Below are positions 1 through 13,124 of a DNA stretch of 64,000 bases, piece by piece (within the stretch, counting starts at the first letter, position 1; each line of letters starts with the position of its first letter). The position numbers and the translations under genes are program-made. The DNA comes from Amanita rubescens (Eukaryota; Basidiomycota; Agaricomycetes; Agaricales; Amanitaceae), in assembly GCA_015039365.1 (NCBI GenBank), contig WION01000259.1, positions 1 to 64,000 of the forward strand, given 5' to 3'. Under the pieces are notes generated by a model that was not told where the DNA came from, searched no databases, and saw only the letters and a program-made list of their open reading frames with translations.

Positions 1-783
1 ATCAAGTTGCGAGCCATACAGATCTTCCGTGTGGGTGGCAGGCTTCAATTTCATGAATCCTTCTCATGACAGCATTATGATCCAGTGATGGTTGTTCCAC
101 GTCCGACCGTTCCAGGGTGCGTATCATCACGAGCCTAACCCTCCCTGACGCCAGGGATTTTTGACGTTTATGTGCGTTATTGTCGAGATGCGTCGGACAC
201 GGCTCACCATTTTCTCGATCAGCGGACGGGTCAGTAACTGAAGATACGACTCGCTGACTGGGAGAAATAATTTGATGTGTTTCGGTTCGCTTCATGATAA
301 GCACACGTTGTGAATTCACTATTCAAGGCGGCCCTGAAATCAGTTTAGAACTCGCGGGGTTATTGCTATATAGAAGGCAATGGTGCTTTATCCCCGAATG
401 TACTGGGGACGGGAGCCTGGCAGCCTGGCGTTTAAGTTGGTTTCCGGACTGGCGAGGCTTGTAACAAAAATAATTCAACCCTCCCACATGTTGTCAGCAA
501 ACCATGCTGGCGGTTGATCCACGAATTGACATGTCCATTCCTGTCTGGGTGTGACATTGTGTACGTTACTTTCGTTAATATCCCGTCACGCTTAATTCAA
601 CAGCCAAAAAGAAAAGAAGTCGAAAGATTCCTGCGCCCAGCCCTTCCGTGAACTATAACTGATTTGATTCGTTTGCTCTTCCAAAATGGGATCCTAGCCC
701 CTACCGTGGTCGGCACTGATCTTGATCGTACAAACTAGATCTGTGTGGTTACTTAATGACATCGGGGGCACTTAAGGACCAGG
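1..783. other. Intergenic stretch, no supported gene
   Basis: The only reading frame of note is a 105-codon minus-strand frame at the left edge. It has no recognisable motif and runs off the window, so I do not call it. The rest is presumably upstream DNA of the Zn2Cys6 factor. Confidence 0.5.
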
Positions 784-2385
784 ATGAATCTGCTTAAGCC
801 TGTTCCCTTTCCGCACCTGACCATGATACCTTCCGAGTCCTTTCAACCTCTGCAACTCAAGGGCGAAATTATGGACTTGGAGTTCACTCTTGATACTGAC
901 CACAGGTACGCGAGCGTTTAATGCGCCCATCGCTGCATAATGATTTTACTTACCGACTTAATAACCGTTGCTCCCCTCTACACCCGAAAACTCGACCAAA
1001 AATAGGAAGAGAAGGAGAAATCGGACTACCCAAAGCTGCCTCAATTGCCATACATCCAAGCGAAAGGTGAGCAGCATTATGCTCAATTATGCGGTGTGCA
1101 GAGTGATAACGGCGTTAAAAGTGCGATCGAAAACGTCCATGTCAAAGATGCATTCAACTGGGGCTGGTGAGACGACCATTCAGATGTCGCGGGAAGCAGT
1201 TTCATAACCTATTCCTATGTTGGGCAGACTGGCCTCTGTGTCTACGAAATCGACGATCCTGCACTGAGGTAGGCAACTGTATCGTCTGTTTTAGGCGCTT
1301 ATTCAAATGAAACCGTAGAGACGACCCCTCTATTGATGAAAATACACGATTGCGGAATCGGATAGCCGAGCTCGAGAGCTTGGTACGTGAACTAAGAGGC
1401 GAGTGCGAAGTTGTGGTTTGTTACGCGTTTTACTAACTGTCCGTAGGAAAACCTCACCCCAAGTGGGCTGAGAGCAATTTCCGGGACGCAGATCCCAACG
1501 AAAAATGGCATTCCAGGGCCGCAAAATGTGCCCCGTTATCCAAGCGTGCTAATGGGCACACAGTTGATGGCGCTCAGAATGGCTCACGCGGCGTCTCAAA
1601 CCTATTGAGTCCCATAAAGACGGAACCAAGTTCGGATAGTCCGACGCAATTGTATCGTTTCACACCCTCACCGGCCCCTTATCATGGATTTCACGCGGAT
1701 GGCCGTGGGTCTTCTGCGTCATCGTATGAAAATGGCCACCGCCATTCCTACGCTGTTAATTCAACAGCACCCGTACAATATCACGGGCAAATGCAAAATG
1801 GCCAACTTAACGACCAAACGTCCAACTCGGTCCAGCCTGCTACCCCGCATGAGAACGGGAACAATTACTCCATCCCGAGGAATCATGAAGACGGGCGCCC
1901 ATATGACGACCAGTATACAAGCAACGGTCATTGTTATTGCCCGTGTCGCACTAGTCCGGGGACTGCTGTTGCTTATCTTTCTCTGCAGCAACAGCTGCGG
2001 TCCTCTCTAAGCACCATTCGGCAATACGTCCCTCATTCATCGAATACATCATGTGTGATGTACCGACGAGTGCTCGAGCTATATAATCTCATCCAGTAAG
2101 TAGTTGTACCGTTCACTTTATTGGAATTTCACATGACTCACTACCCTATCTGACAACTTTAGAGGCAGTGATCCGAACGACTCGGGGCAAAGCTATGACA
2201 GTCGCACCCCGTCAGAAATCATGTCGCCCATCTCTGCTTCGAGTGGGCAGACGTCTTCATTCCAAACTAATTCTCCACAAGCGGTGTCTCCTCAGGAATG
2301 GAGCAACCTCACTACCGGAGGCTATAATCCCTACTTCCCTATATCGTCGGGGGAGCATAATATGTATTCTCACGTTATTACTTGA
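784..2385 (+). CDS. Zn2Cys6 (GAL4-type) fungal transcription factor
   Basis: Predicted sequence-specific nuclear transcription factor. Seven exons: 784-905, 1006-1066, 1122-1166, 1228-1268, 1319-1398, 1447-2095 and 2163-2385. They join in phase to 406 aa. A basic run (KRRRNR) leads into a binuclear zinc cluster spaced C-x2-C-x6-C-x5-C-x2-C-x8-C. It is assembled from exons 2 to 4, so the cluster is invisible in any single frame. A short acidic linker and a probable dimerisation helix (RLRNRIAELESL) follow, then a long Ser/Gln/Asn-rich tail without the usual fungal-specific middle homology domain. Intron 5 (1399-1446) appears to be GC-AG. Two later in-frame ATGs (823 and 871) could be the true start. 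The zinc cluster is clear; the regulated genes are unknown. Confidence 0.86.
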
Positions 2386-2546
2386 TTTCTTGGTTCCCTG
2401 ATATTCTGAATTTGCGATGATATCTAACGAAGAACGATCTTGTGGACGTTATCTTGTATTATGCTCTGACCGTCAGCATACTATCGTTTACTATTTTCTG
2501 AAAGGATAGTTGTATGTTTAGGCGTACTGTACAATTATGAATTAGA

Positions 2547-3619
2547 TTACGGTCTATTATCTACTTTGAAATGGAAAATGCGTGTCGATGACTCAGGTTG
2601 TGCTAGTACGGGTTTTCCCTCGACTGATCCCCATATATCTCGTTCCGCAAAGCATACCTCTCCAGTCCTGTGAACTAGAATAACGGTGGAGACGCGGGTA
2701 CCGTAGAACGTGGAAGATATGCCATCCGACAATTTGAGTGGAGGAACCCGGATCGTTTTGCGAAGGTGAGAACGCTCTGTGATAGGTTCTGGGCACACCC
2801 AGCTGCGGAGTCGTGAGACTCGAAATACGTTTCGCGGTCAGAGGGATGATACCCACGCAAAGATATCCATGAGACGATCCACAAGCTCAGTCTCAGCATG
2901 GTCCGGGGATAAACTTTGGAAGACGGCATCAAAGTCATTCGTCGCACGTTTTACTTTGGGCCAGTCACTCCCTCCTGCTTCGTCTATACCATTGGATACA
3001 CCTCCGCAACAGCGCTCATCTTCAGATAGGGGTCTGGAAGTGAGAACTCCGCCAGCACCGTGGTTCGTGGCCAACAGACTCTCGTAGGATATGGTGCCAT
3101 CCGATTTCATAAGAGGCGCAAAGAGCATGAGATTAAAGCCAGAAAATTTGGTATCTCTCGTCGCAATTCTGCCCGCCTCTTGCTCTAACGGCAGAGATCC
3201 ATCTGATAGAAGGAATGAAGAGACTAGCACGCCTCGAGAAGTGCCGAAATTCGATGCTGCTTCTGTAATGTTCGTCCTATTGTGCACATCAATATATCTC
3301 GCATACCTCGAATTTGGGATTCGCGCTTACAGCAGAGCGACTCTGCCGGCCCGGTTAATACCAACCCAAGTCCCCCCGGCCCTTTCATCGAGACCAGATA
3401 GAACTAGGCCAGGACTATCTGAAGATTCTTTAGCGAAGGAATGAAAGTGGGCACTCTGGGTCGGTCTATCCAGGGACTCATCACGGTTGCTGCACAGGAT
3501 GCTGAAGCAAAGATGCTTCTTCAGTTAATTGTAGAAGCTTGAAAGAATCAGCTATCGCGCCGGATCAGAACTCACAGTGCATACTCCGGATGCTCGAGAG
3601 TCCAAGTGCCGATGCACAT
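2547..3619 (-). CDS. TANGO2/NRDE family protein
   Basis: Member of the TANGO2 (NRDE, formerly DUF833) family, linked in animals to Golgi organisation and to mitochondrial lipid or haem handling; the biochemical role in fungi is not settled. Four exons, from high to low coordinate: 3576-3619, 3331-3501, 2857-3276 and 2547-2802, giving 296 aa. Visible hallmarks are the N-terminal MCIGTWTLEHPEYAL, which places the family's near-terminal Cys at residue 2, the NRDE signature, GGTWVGINRAGRVALLTNITE, and a C-terminal YGTRVSTVILVHRTGEV block with ERDIW. The last intron fits only with donor GTGGGT and acceptor CCGCAG. The gene converges on the Zn2Cys6 factor (161-bp gap) and diverges from ARP6. Confidence 0.9.
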
Positions 3620-3833
3620 TGCGCCACTAAGGAGTAGTAGGGATGATCTAGGATGGTCCGAGGGATGAACGGAAGTCAGGGGTTCTTGGAATGAAATCCG
3701 TGGATTTACAGTCAATAAGGTATGCGACGAACCGTAAGCAGAAGCCACGTCGCAGCAACTAGACACAGGGGCTGGGACTAGTGATTCCCACGCTGATCGT
3801 CTACTTGTGTCGCACCGCAAACATCCACATTAC
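3620..3833. promoter_or_regulatory. Shared divergent promoter, TANGO2/ARP6
   Basis: Only 214 bp separate the two start codons, which point away from each other, so this segment must contain both core promoters. I see no convincing TATA box. The call rests on geometry alone. Confidence 0.6.
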
Positions 3834-5625
3834 ATGACCATTCCCATCATTGTCCTCGACAACGGCGCATCCGCGGTCAAGGCCGGCATTGCGGGAACCC
3901 AAGACGACCATCTTAGGTTTTGCTCTTTGCCACACACCCTCTTTCTTTGTTTTTATTCACGGACTTGCCAGAATAGTACCCAACGCTGTGATACGCTCAA
4001 AAGGTGACAAGGCATCCTATTTTGGACACGAGTTTGAGGGCTGCAAGGACTATTCATCGTTGCATTACCGTCTGCCGTTTGAGAAGGTAATCACATCAAC
4101 CCAGCTCGCTTAAATGCGTCAAATCCCTGATAAATGTAGGGTTATCTCGTCGATTGGGATGCCCAGAAGGCAATATGGGACGGGATTTTCTCAGATGAAG
4201 TTCTTGGGGTAAATTTGGAAATCATATCACTGTGTTTCTTGAGTTTTCATGTTCTGAAAAAAAAAAGGTTGATACCACAAACTCTTCCCTCTTGATCACC
4301 GAGCCCTACTTTGACCTTCCAAATATCCAAGAAGTATATGATCAGTTCGTGTTCGAGGAATACGAGTTTCAATCGTATCATCGATGCACACGTACGTTAC
4401 GGCCTACCTCGTGATTACGCCTCATTGACGGGTCTCCAGCGGCATCTTTGATACCATATGGGAATCTTTTTCCAGGCGTGCCAGAGCCAGAATGTATGCT
4501 AATAGTCGATTCCGGATTTAGCTTTACACATGTTGTCCCTATTCTTAATCGGCGAATTTTTTGGAGTGCCGTGAAAAGGTTTGCTTATCTGCTACACACG
4601 GTCCCTAAAAACCTTTTGAAACTGCCCAGGCTCGACGTAGGTGGGAAGCTGTTGACAAATCAGCTTAAAGAACTCACTTCATTCCGCCAATGGAATATGA
4701 TGGACGAGACACATATTATGAACCACGTGAAGGAATCTTGCTGTTTCGTTTCTCTAGATTTCAATAAGGATCTAGAGACTTGCCGGTGCGCATTCTCATC
4801 AATTCTTCTCCGTCAATTATAACTCCAGTAGGCCTAAATCGAATGAGATCGTTCGAGAATACATCTTGCCTGACCTGACGAGAAATAAGCATGGCCGCGT
4901 TCGAGAACATAACGAGATGCCCACAAATAACGATCAAATTCTTGTAATGAATAACGAACGGTTCACCGTCCCAGAACTCATCTTCCGTCCAGACGATCTA
5001 GGTTAGTCTTCCGACAAGAAAAAAAAATTCATTAACCGCTTGTCAGGGCTTGACCAAATGGGACTGGCGGCAGCGATCGCTTTCTCAATCGGACTCTTGG
5101 CGGAAGAGCTGCAAGGCTTGTTCTGGGCAAACATAGCCTTAATTGGAGGCAACACCAAGTTCCCCAATTTCCGCGCGCGTTTGTGAGACAAACACTAGTC
5201 AATTGGGTATTGGACCTGATTGAGACGTAGATTGAATGAATTGCGATCTCTGGCTCCGGTCGACTGTGAAGTCACAATATACGAAAGTGCCGAGTGCGCG
5301 CAATTTCCTTTGAATGCCCAGGGGTGAAACGTGATGATCCACAAACAGACCAATAACAGAAGCTTATAGGGCCGCACTTAACTTTGCGAGCCTACCTGAG
5401 TTCACACATCAGCTGGTTACACGGTCCGAATACGCAGAGTTTGGAAGTAACGCTTCCCGTAGGAAATTCCGTGACTGGAGCTCCAAAGACATTGAAAATG
5501 AATCTTCGGAAGTCGGGAAAACTATCAAAGGCAAACAGAGGGAGGATGACCATCCTCAGTCCCCAAGTAGGTTGACGAGGACGAGGAGTAAAACGGCAGG
5601 TTCCTCATTCTCCAAAAGGCGTTAA
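3834..5625 (+). CDS. ARP6: Actin-related protein 6 (SWR1/H2A.Z remodeller subunit)
   Basis: Actin-fold subunit of the SWR1 complex, which exchanges H2A for H2A.Z; nuclear. Ten phase-consistent exons (3834-3916, 3972-4086, 4140-4208, 4268-4391, 4440-4578, 4630-4785, 4829-5001, 5047-5182, 5231-5293, 5349-5625) give 444 aa. The N-terminus [17 protein letters not shown] is the actin phosphate-1 loop in its ARP form. Other family-typical blocks are [68 protein letters not shown] and [10 protein letters not shown]. Unlike yeast ARP6, the end carries a basic, Ser/Arg-rich tail of about 60 residues after the [10 protein letters not shown] helix. The start is the first ATG in frame with the conserved N-terminus. 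Confidence 0.94.
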
Positions 5626-7285
5626 GCCACCGCTCCCTTCATCTTGCGGGCTCCTGTCCTTACGGTTCGGGCCATCTTACAATGGGAGCTGCTGTAAAAT
5701 TTTCAAACTGCGTAGCATGTCCTCCAAATAAACTATTCCCTTCTCAAGACATCGATATGCGGATCTGAGACTATTATTATTGTCGGTATCAGTTATCTTT
5801 TTCAGGTAAAGAGGCGGTGAGTGGTTCTTCTGACGACGAGTTCACCGCTGTCATGGGGCTATTATTATTCTTCCTGGACTGTTTTATAGAACATGAAGTT
5901 TTCAATAGGGAGAGAACTCGACTGTCAAAGAATGATAGCTTCCCGCGCCGCTTTGCAAAGATCTTATCTTATCTAATCACCGAGTCTATCTGGACAGCCA
6001 CCGTCCCGACATCCCTCTGGGCAACTATCGGATGAACTTTGATTTGCCCATATGAGCGACAATCAGTAGTCAAAGAAATGATATTTGTTCATTGCTTTAT
6101 AGGTAACGTAAACACCGCCAGAACGAAGAGGCGGACGCAAGACTAGCGCATATGGGACCTAGGTGCACAGGATGATTTGGTTTCCATCCGAAACTGCTCA
6201 CGGCCTTTCCAAATCCCGATTGGCTCTCCCGTCGGAGATCCCCTGGGCGGTAAGGATGTTGAAAACAGTATCCAAGATGTTGAGTAGGAAAGTGGTCACA
6301 ATGTAAAAAAAAATTATACAGTGAACGCAAGTCTTGCATTCTGCGTGGAAGTGAGTCCCAGCCTCTAGCCTAAATACCTCGAGTTGGCTGGAATCAACAC
6401 GCGCTGCAAAAGATTGTATGATGATATCGATCCTGCAAAGCCTGGGAACCGATAGCCCGTTATTCCCTTAAGAGTACCGCGTGCGGAGGTGACGGCGTTC
6501 GACTTCTGACTTTGAACTCGCCGTTCGCCTGTGTCCAGGACGACACAATGACATGGCTATTCAAGAATGACTTTACGTGAGGCAGGGACAAGCGAGGGAG
6601 GCTTTACTTAACGTTACATGGAACAGCCGACATGAAAGATGTATACTGATATGCATCAACCGAGGCGTCATGAGTGAGGCAACGTAGAATCATATATGTG
6701 GTTCGGAGTTTTCCGACCCTTCTTTTTTCCCAAAGAAAGTCAGTATACGCTCACACGAATCATAGAAGCTGAGAAGGATCTTCCGACAGGCTGGATTGCG
6801 TATCCGCCTTATTTCGGAATTTCCTCATTCAGTATAAGCCACACACCGATCACCGGCCCGAGCGAGAGATATGGATCATGTTTCTATATTCGGCGTTGGG
6901 TGTATGGGCTATTGTCAGATGGGAAATGCCATGAAATACTCAGTGAAGACCGGGAGCGAAGAAAGCTGCTGTGATACTAACGTGATATAACTACTAAAAG
7001 GATTTGCGGCGCTCGGCCAAACCTCAATTGAATCCAGATCGTGGGAAATAACAAACATCTCATTGAATAGAATAGCACAATCGGGGCAGAGACTACACTA
7101 TAATGCTAGTTATAATGGTATGAACTCGTCAAACAATAACAACACAATGATAATGACAAAATAGAAATGGAATGTTCAAAATAACACTCAGTTAAGGCAA
7201 TGAGAGAATGATCATAACTGTTTTACACAACGTCATTGTAGAGTCATCATACTCACCATCATTTGCTTATGCATCGTAAGACATC
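5626..7285. other. Gene-free stretch between ARP6 and importin 3' ends
   Basis: Convergent 3' ends flank 1.66 kb with only short frames, the longest 92 codons at 6696-6974 on the plus strand. None has motifs, convincing splice structure or low-complexity bias. I see nothing functional here beyond presumed 3' UTRs. Confidence 0.5.
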
Positions 7286-10200
7286 TTAGGCAGCTATAGG
7301 CCCCGATTGAGTTTCAGCTATCCGCATAATTTCCATAAGGGTGGTTTGCTCTTCCACACTAAGTGAAGTGGTGGCGGCCTGATATATAGGACCGTTTTGC
7401 ATTTGGAAAGCTACGTTGTTTGCGGCGTTAGTAATGCGAGGATCATCGGCAAAACGTAATGCGTACTTGTGAGCGCAGCCTTGAACGTAACGTAGGGGTC
7501 AACCACGTCAAGAGGACTGATGTATCCCAATTCCTCTTCAATGTCTTCCTCGTCTGAAGAGCCATCTGCGCTATCATCCCCACCCTGTGACTTCCCAGCA
7601 GCCTCGCGAAGGCGTGCACTCTGCGAAAAAGATGGTTAATATACATACCAGCAATTTATGCATCAAAGACGTTACCTCTTCCGCGAGCATCTCAAGGTAC
7701 GTGTCTTCTTCGTCCCAGACATCCTCTTAACGCCAGTTAGAGTAAGTCAATTTTAATTTGTTAAATAATTAATGCTTACCGTCATCTTCTTTCATATTCA
7801 ATAATTTATCATCGGTATCATCTTCATCGTCTAGTTCGGTCTCTAAAGCCTCTTCCAATTTCAGGCGATCTGTGTATGCGCGTTCAGATACAACGACGTT
7901 ACCGAATACGAGTCGCTTACATTCGACTGCCTTGGGCAGATCGTGGAATATTCTAATGATTCCACCAACGATAGCAGGCCAGCCATCCTTCACGTTGTCA
8001 GGGATAGCGCCGGGCGCAAGCTCGAGTAATGCACAAAGCGCGACGATGCTCAATTTCTTATCATGGACCCTCGGCAGCTTCGTCTCAGCGGACTTGATAA
8101 ATCCGAACCAGCTGTCGAAGAAGGTACGCGCCATGCCAGGGCGGAAGTTCTCAACAAAATGAAGTGTAGCCGAAGGATTGTACAATACGGCGTTGATGAG
8201 TACTTCGAGGTTGGCAAGTTTCGACGCCTTCGTTTGGGATTTATCAAAGTGATTTAATGCAGTGACAATAATATTTTGCAAGAACTATGGTGTATCGTTA
8301 TGTTGGCAGGTACAGAGCGGAAGAACTGGCACTCACTTCGTCAAGGTTGCCGCGCAGGTTCAATAACAGAGACTCTGCTAATTTGCATCCATTGACATGG
8401 TCGTTTTCGCCAAGCTGATTACTAGTCATAGCAGTTGTATAGATGTCAACCAACATCTGTTTATAATCTGTCCGAGTCTTAATTACGTCGTTGCCATATG
8501 ACACAAAGTTGTCAAGAGATGGCAGCATTTCTGAATGACAATTGGATTATCTACTACTTTGCAATGATCTAGATATGCGACTCACCGTCTAAAAAGTCAA
8601 CTGCATCTGATTTAAACAGCTTGTAAGTGTGCTCGAGGACAGGCCACATGTTCGGCGATATCGCCCGCATGCGGAAAGTAAGACTATCCACGAGATCGTA
8701 CATGTTGTCCAACAGCTCTGTTACGATCGAGGTATGGTTAAAGCTGTATAATGTACAAATTTCAACGAGAAGAAAAGGCTCACCTAATTGCTTGCTCTCA
8801 AGAGTAAAAACGATAATTGGAATTATAACTTCTTGAACTTGTGCAAGAATTTCCGGGGCATTGTCAATAGAGGAAACGACCTGATATCATGTATAAATTA
8901 AAGCTACTCAGAAGGTCCAGTGCGATGCATACTGTGCCAATAGTCTTTGCAATGTTCATAGCCGCATAGGTCTTGTCATCGTCGCCGTCGCCGACCTCGT
9001 AGTCGGTGGCGCTTGCAGCTTCCTCTTGGGCAATACTTTCCTTTGCAAGGCGCATATAGGACTCACACTACACGAATCCCCAATCAGTTTAGCGGATCTC
9101 GCTATATTCAGAAAAGCGAACGAACCAAGCGAGCCGCAAGTTGAGTAGCAACGGGCAATAGCTCAGTCTGGAAGCATTCGACCATCACTTCCATGCTGTG
9201 GTTCAAGATCTCCAGATCAGTTTCATCCGATAGTTTGAGGAGGTCTATGACAGGTGGAATGGTTGGCGGCGCTAATTCTGGGGGGGGAAGAGAAGCGCGT
9301 ACCTTGGATAACTTTGCCTACTTGGGGTGCAACAGCTGTCTTGACCGATTCATTATTAACCACTAGTTCAGTAACGGCTAACGCTGCGTGCACCCGAACG
9401 GGCAGTTGAGCATCATCCAGTAGAGTGATAACTGCCCTGTACTGGATCGCAAGATTCTAAGACCCGGACAGGACAGTTAGGTAAACGGTATCAAACAGGT
9501 AAAGAACCTGAGTCACCTCCTCAGTTGACCAGTTTAGACCAGCTTTCGTAACTGTTGCGAGAATCTCACACGCCTAAAAGTAAATTCATATATCTTGTGA
9601 CCGCGTATAGGTTGATAGGTGTGAGACTCACTACTGCACGAAGATAGGGTTCACTGCTCATGTACTCGGGAACGACAAACTGCATGACAAATTGCTCCAT
9701 TTTGTTCTTGACGTCGGGATGTGCTAACATCCAAGGTCCGAGCGCCGCAGTCATATTCAAGGCACCAAATCTCTGAGGAGGGGAAGCGTTCCTAAAAGGA
9801 TTAGTCCATTGGACGGGACGGAAAATAGAAAAGGGTACTCACGAGCCTAGGACATTGTTGATGAAGGTGAGAGTCGGCAGGAACGTTGCCTTGGTGCGAT
9901 TCGTGGCAAGAGAGTAAAGGAATGTTGTAGCCGCAGAGACAGGAGAGTTAAAGCTTTCGTACTCATCTGTACCGAAAGAATTGCTCATTATTCATTTGAC
10001 TTATAAAAAGAACTTTGACGTACCGATTGAAGCACGAAGGTATTCCACTGGATCGCTCTCCCATGATGATTGTTTTGAGGCGTTGAATGCAAGTTGGGGG
10101 AAGACAAAGGCCGAAACGAGATGCTCGACGTGAGGTTTGAGAAGAGTCCAAGTTGATTTTGGTTTAATGCTGACAATGATATCATCGGTGATTGTCTCAA

Positions 10201-11464
10201 GATTGAACTTATATGCACATGCCATTGCGTGAAATATGTGAATATGTAATATTGGCACTTCTTTGATAGCCACGCTTGGCCTGAGATGTAAAGCTCAACT
10301 TGGCGCAGATACATGTTTAGTATTTCGGGCGCAAACGCGGTCACGAAGTGCTGAGCGAAAGCTAAGTAATTCTTTTTCAACGCGTTGGGTAGTTGGGAGG
10401 GGTTTCCGTAACTGAACGGAAAAGGTCAACTCTAGGTGTATATGCGCGTATATGACACGCACCGATGGAAGAGGGCGCCAAGAACAGCATATGACCATTT
10501 TTTGACTTTCCACCATTCACAGTCCTCCCGCTCTTCTTCATCCTCGGGTACAGCTTCACGGGGCAGCGATAAGTTAACCACATTGAACAAGAGTTGTCCC
10601 CAGGGTACGATACTCTCGGCACTTTGCTGGTGAGGGCTGAGCTCCGAGCTAATACTTGTTTTATATGCCTTGATGATGAGATGCAACATGGTTGGAATTT
10701 CTTGAGCTGAGCTTGGAGGGGTTTGTATCATTCGGGATGCGATACTGACAAGGGTTGGGAAGAGTTCAGAAACGATGTGGGGTCTGATTTCAGTGTTTTG
10801 GCGGAATCTATCGGATGCAAGCGTGAATACGGATATGCCACTCATAAAGCAAAAGAAAACGAACCGAAACGCCCTGACCGTTTCCACTGTGGCAACGCAG
10901 CCAGCATGAACTTCACGAATGTCATTACTGTTCAACTTGCGCTTGATCTCGGTCAAGAGATTGGGCCACTGGTCTGGAAAATCATGGGAGATGATGGTTT
11001 TAAGGGTGGCAGCGAGTTGAACTGTGATGTTACGAGAGGGCGCTGCAGCGAGAAGTGGCAAGACCTTCGCGCGAAGCTCTACCCGGTCCGTATCCGGAAC
11101 AGGAGAGAGATCTGACCGTCTAGTGGCGCCATCGGGAACATAACACGACTGGACGCGGTTTTTGAGCCATACAGAGCAGGATTGGCGCGTCGCGCTTGAT
11201 AAAAGAAGAAGATAAGGAGGTGGCAACATGTGCAATTGGCGGTTACGCACGGATCGATGTGATCTGCGGCAATAATCTGCAAAAGGGCTGAGATCATGCC
11301 TGGTTCACCAGCAATCTAAAACATAGTTCTTTGTTCAGTCGAACTAATCGTGAAACCGAATAGATGTTGATTACCTTTCGAATCTGCAACTCGGATGATT
11401 TTCGAACATTTGGGTCTGGATTCAAGGTGGTGGTAAAGAGATTAGAGAGTGTTTGGAGATCCAT
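7286..11464 (-). CDS. Importin-7/8 family karyopherin (Nmd5/Sxm1-like)
   Basis: Beta-karyopherin that binds Ran-GTP and imports ribosomal proteins, histones or stress kinases through the nuclear pore. Twenty exons, high to low: 11375-11464, 11251-11315, 10865-11194, 10463-10807, 10223-10411, 10024-10169, 9843-9966, 9632-9791, 9517-9573, 9303-9456, 9126-9244, 8933-9067, 8784-8880, 8586-8717, 8337-8530, 7921-8284, 7780-7869, 7676-7725, 7467-7620, 7286-7410. All phases agree, giving 1039 aa, the usual family length. The N-terminal importin-beta domain (LNPDPNVRKSSELQIRK), HEAT repeats (FRQNTEIRPHIV, QRFGALNMTAALGPW), an Asp/Glu-rich loop (LDDEDDTDDK) and a C-terminal ELGYISPLDVVDPYVTFK block are visible. 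The intron at 10170-10222 has a GC donor. Nmd5, Sxm1 and importin-7 cannot be told apart here. Confidence 0.93.
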
Positions 11465-11619
11465 TAAGCGTGGTGTAGGACGAGGAGGATACTTATCGAA
11501 CACACTAGTACTGGGAGCGAACACAAACAACAATGATTTTTTCTCAGCTTCTCACGCGTCTAGATATGAGTGACCCTGCACATGTACGTTATTTTTATGT
11601 CTACACGTATACATCGCGG

Positions 11620-12850
11620 ACGCGCCCATATTATACCTGCGAGCGCAGACGAAGCACAATCGAATCTGTTATCCTGTCAACACATCGCATCTTGTGTGTA
11701 CACTTGTGAGCACTTGGGAGCGATACGGCGCCCACGGTTTTGCTTATGGGTCTATGGGACCTGTGTGCACTGGAGCATGACATCGCGATGGATCTTATGA
11801 CACCCCAGCCTTCTATCACAGCTTTATGTGAAAAATCGTCGCCAATCATGTTGTTCCTGAGCCCATTTCGGAGCAGGTCGAATGGCGCCGGGTAGATATC
11901 GTATCTCAATTGCTGGGCGATGCCATTTTCCTGTCAAAAGGTAATCATTGGAATGTCAAATCATGATGGGGTTGTGAGTACCTTCTGATCCCTGGCAACA
12001 AACATGACACCGACCTCGTTGTTTCCTTTCACTAAACCAGGCAGAATTCGTCTGTTTGACTGATAAACGAGGAGGCACGCGTAAAGTTGTGTACAAAGGG
12101 CAGAAAAGAGGGGCATTCCATTGCCGGGATTGATGATGGTACTGATCCAGTTAACGCATCGTAAGTAAGCCGATTGAGGTAGCGGGGAATAGGCAGCAAG
12201 GCGCAAAGTTGTCGCCAGTTAGGATCTGGGTTGGATCGGAGGCGTACGCTCTGCTATGGAGCAAGCACGCGTGCGCGTGTGGTATACCATCGCCGCCACC
12301 GAATAGATGTAGGCGCCAATAAACTGAGATTTGTTGATAACGCAAACGTGGGCTCCAGGGCAATAATAACAGGTTCTGGCGCGGTGAGAGAGGACAAAAA
12401 TAGTCCCACTGATATTTGTCCTTTTTGTCGATTTGGATCATAGCGGGAAGCTTGATGGTCGGAGGGCAACTGCTCCAAAGGCCATGTCATATCAGGTGAA
12501 GAGGAATCACGAGAATTATAGGGATGCGCCTAGTCGGAGGTGAAGGTTTGCGGGCCTGACGGACATAGAGAGGCGAAAAAAATTCCTACATTGGTTGCGG
12601 ACATGATCATCATTCGCCATTATACCCCACGAATTTGATAGGTCGCGAGGGCAGTGTAGGCGAGAACAGGAACGCCAAGAGCGGGGTAGCGACAGTTTTT
12701 CATGAATCGAAGAATCGAGTTGAAAGGATTAGTTTCAGGAAACATTCATGAGACAAGTTTGCAGGACAGTAGATGTAATTGTAGGCGGCAGTGGTAAGGA
12801 GATGCTTTGGGCGGAGACGAATCGGGGTTTTTCCTGTGCGCGCGGCGCTC
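11620..12850 (-). pseudogene. Unrecognised coding remnant, possibly decayed
   Basis: Minus-strand stretch with protein-like segments spread over several frames. A clean GT-AG intron (GTACTC...TGACAG, about 11938-11978) joins VGVMFVARDQK to ENGIAQQLRYDIYPAPFDLL in an open frame. Upstream, LGVPVLAYTALATYQIRG lies near 12640-12700 but meets TAA two codons later (unless 12596-12635 is a short intron). Further up, AYNYIYCPANLSHECF is in yet another frame. I could not assemble an open model with a start codon. It could be a multi-intron gene that I failed to splice or a gene broken by frameshifts. I do not recognise the family. Confidence 0.3.
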
Positions 12851-13124
12851 ACCGCCGATCTCGAATGATCATTGATCACCTTCTTGCTTTGAACTCAGGC
12901 TCTTCCTCAGCCGAGCTCGCCACTTAAGTTCTTGGTGTCAATTCGTGCCAAGTTCCTAGTGACTGGTGACTTCCCATCCTTGGAATCAATCGTCGATCGA
13001 GCCTTACCTCGCACTGCTGTTGTCTCTGCTGTCAAAAGATTACCCGGATACCTCGCCTCGGATTGTCATATCTTCAGTATCATTTTGCTACAGGGAGCCT
13101 CTACTGTTAGCACAGCTATCACAA

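Noticed and set aside
5817..6974. Small plus-strand frames between ARP6 and the importin gene
   Set aside because: No motif or splice-consistent extension; likely chance frames.
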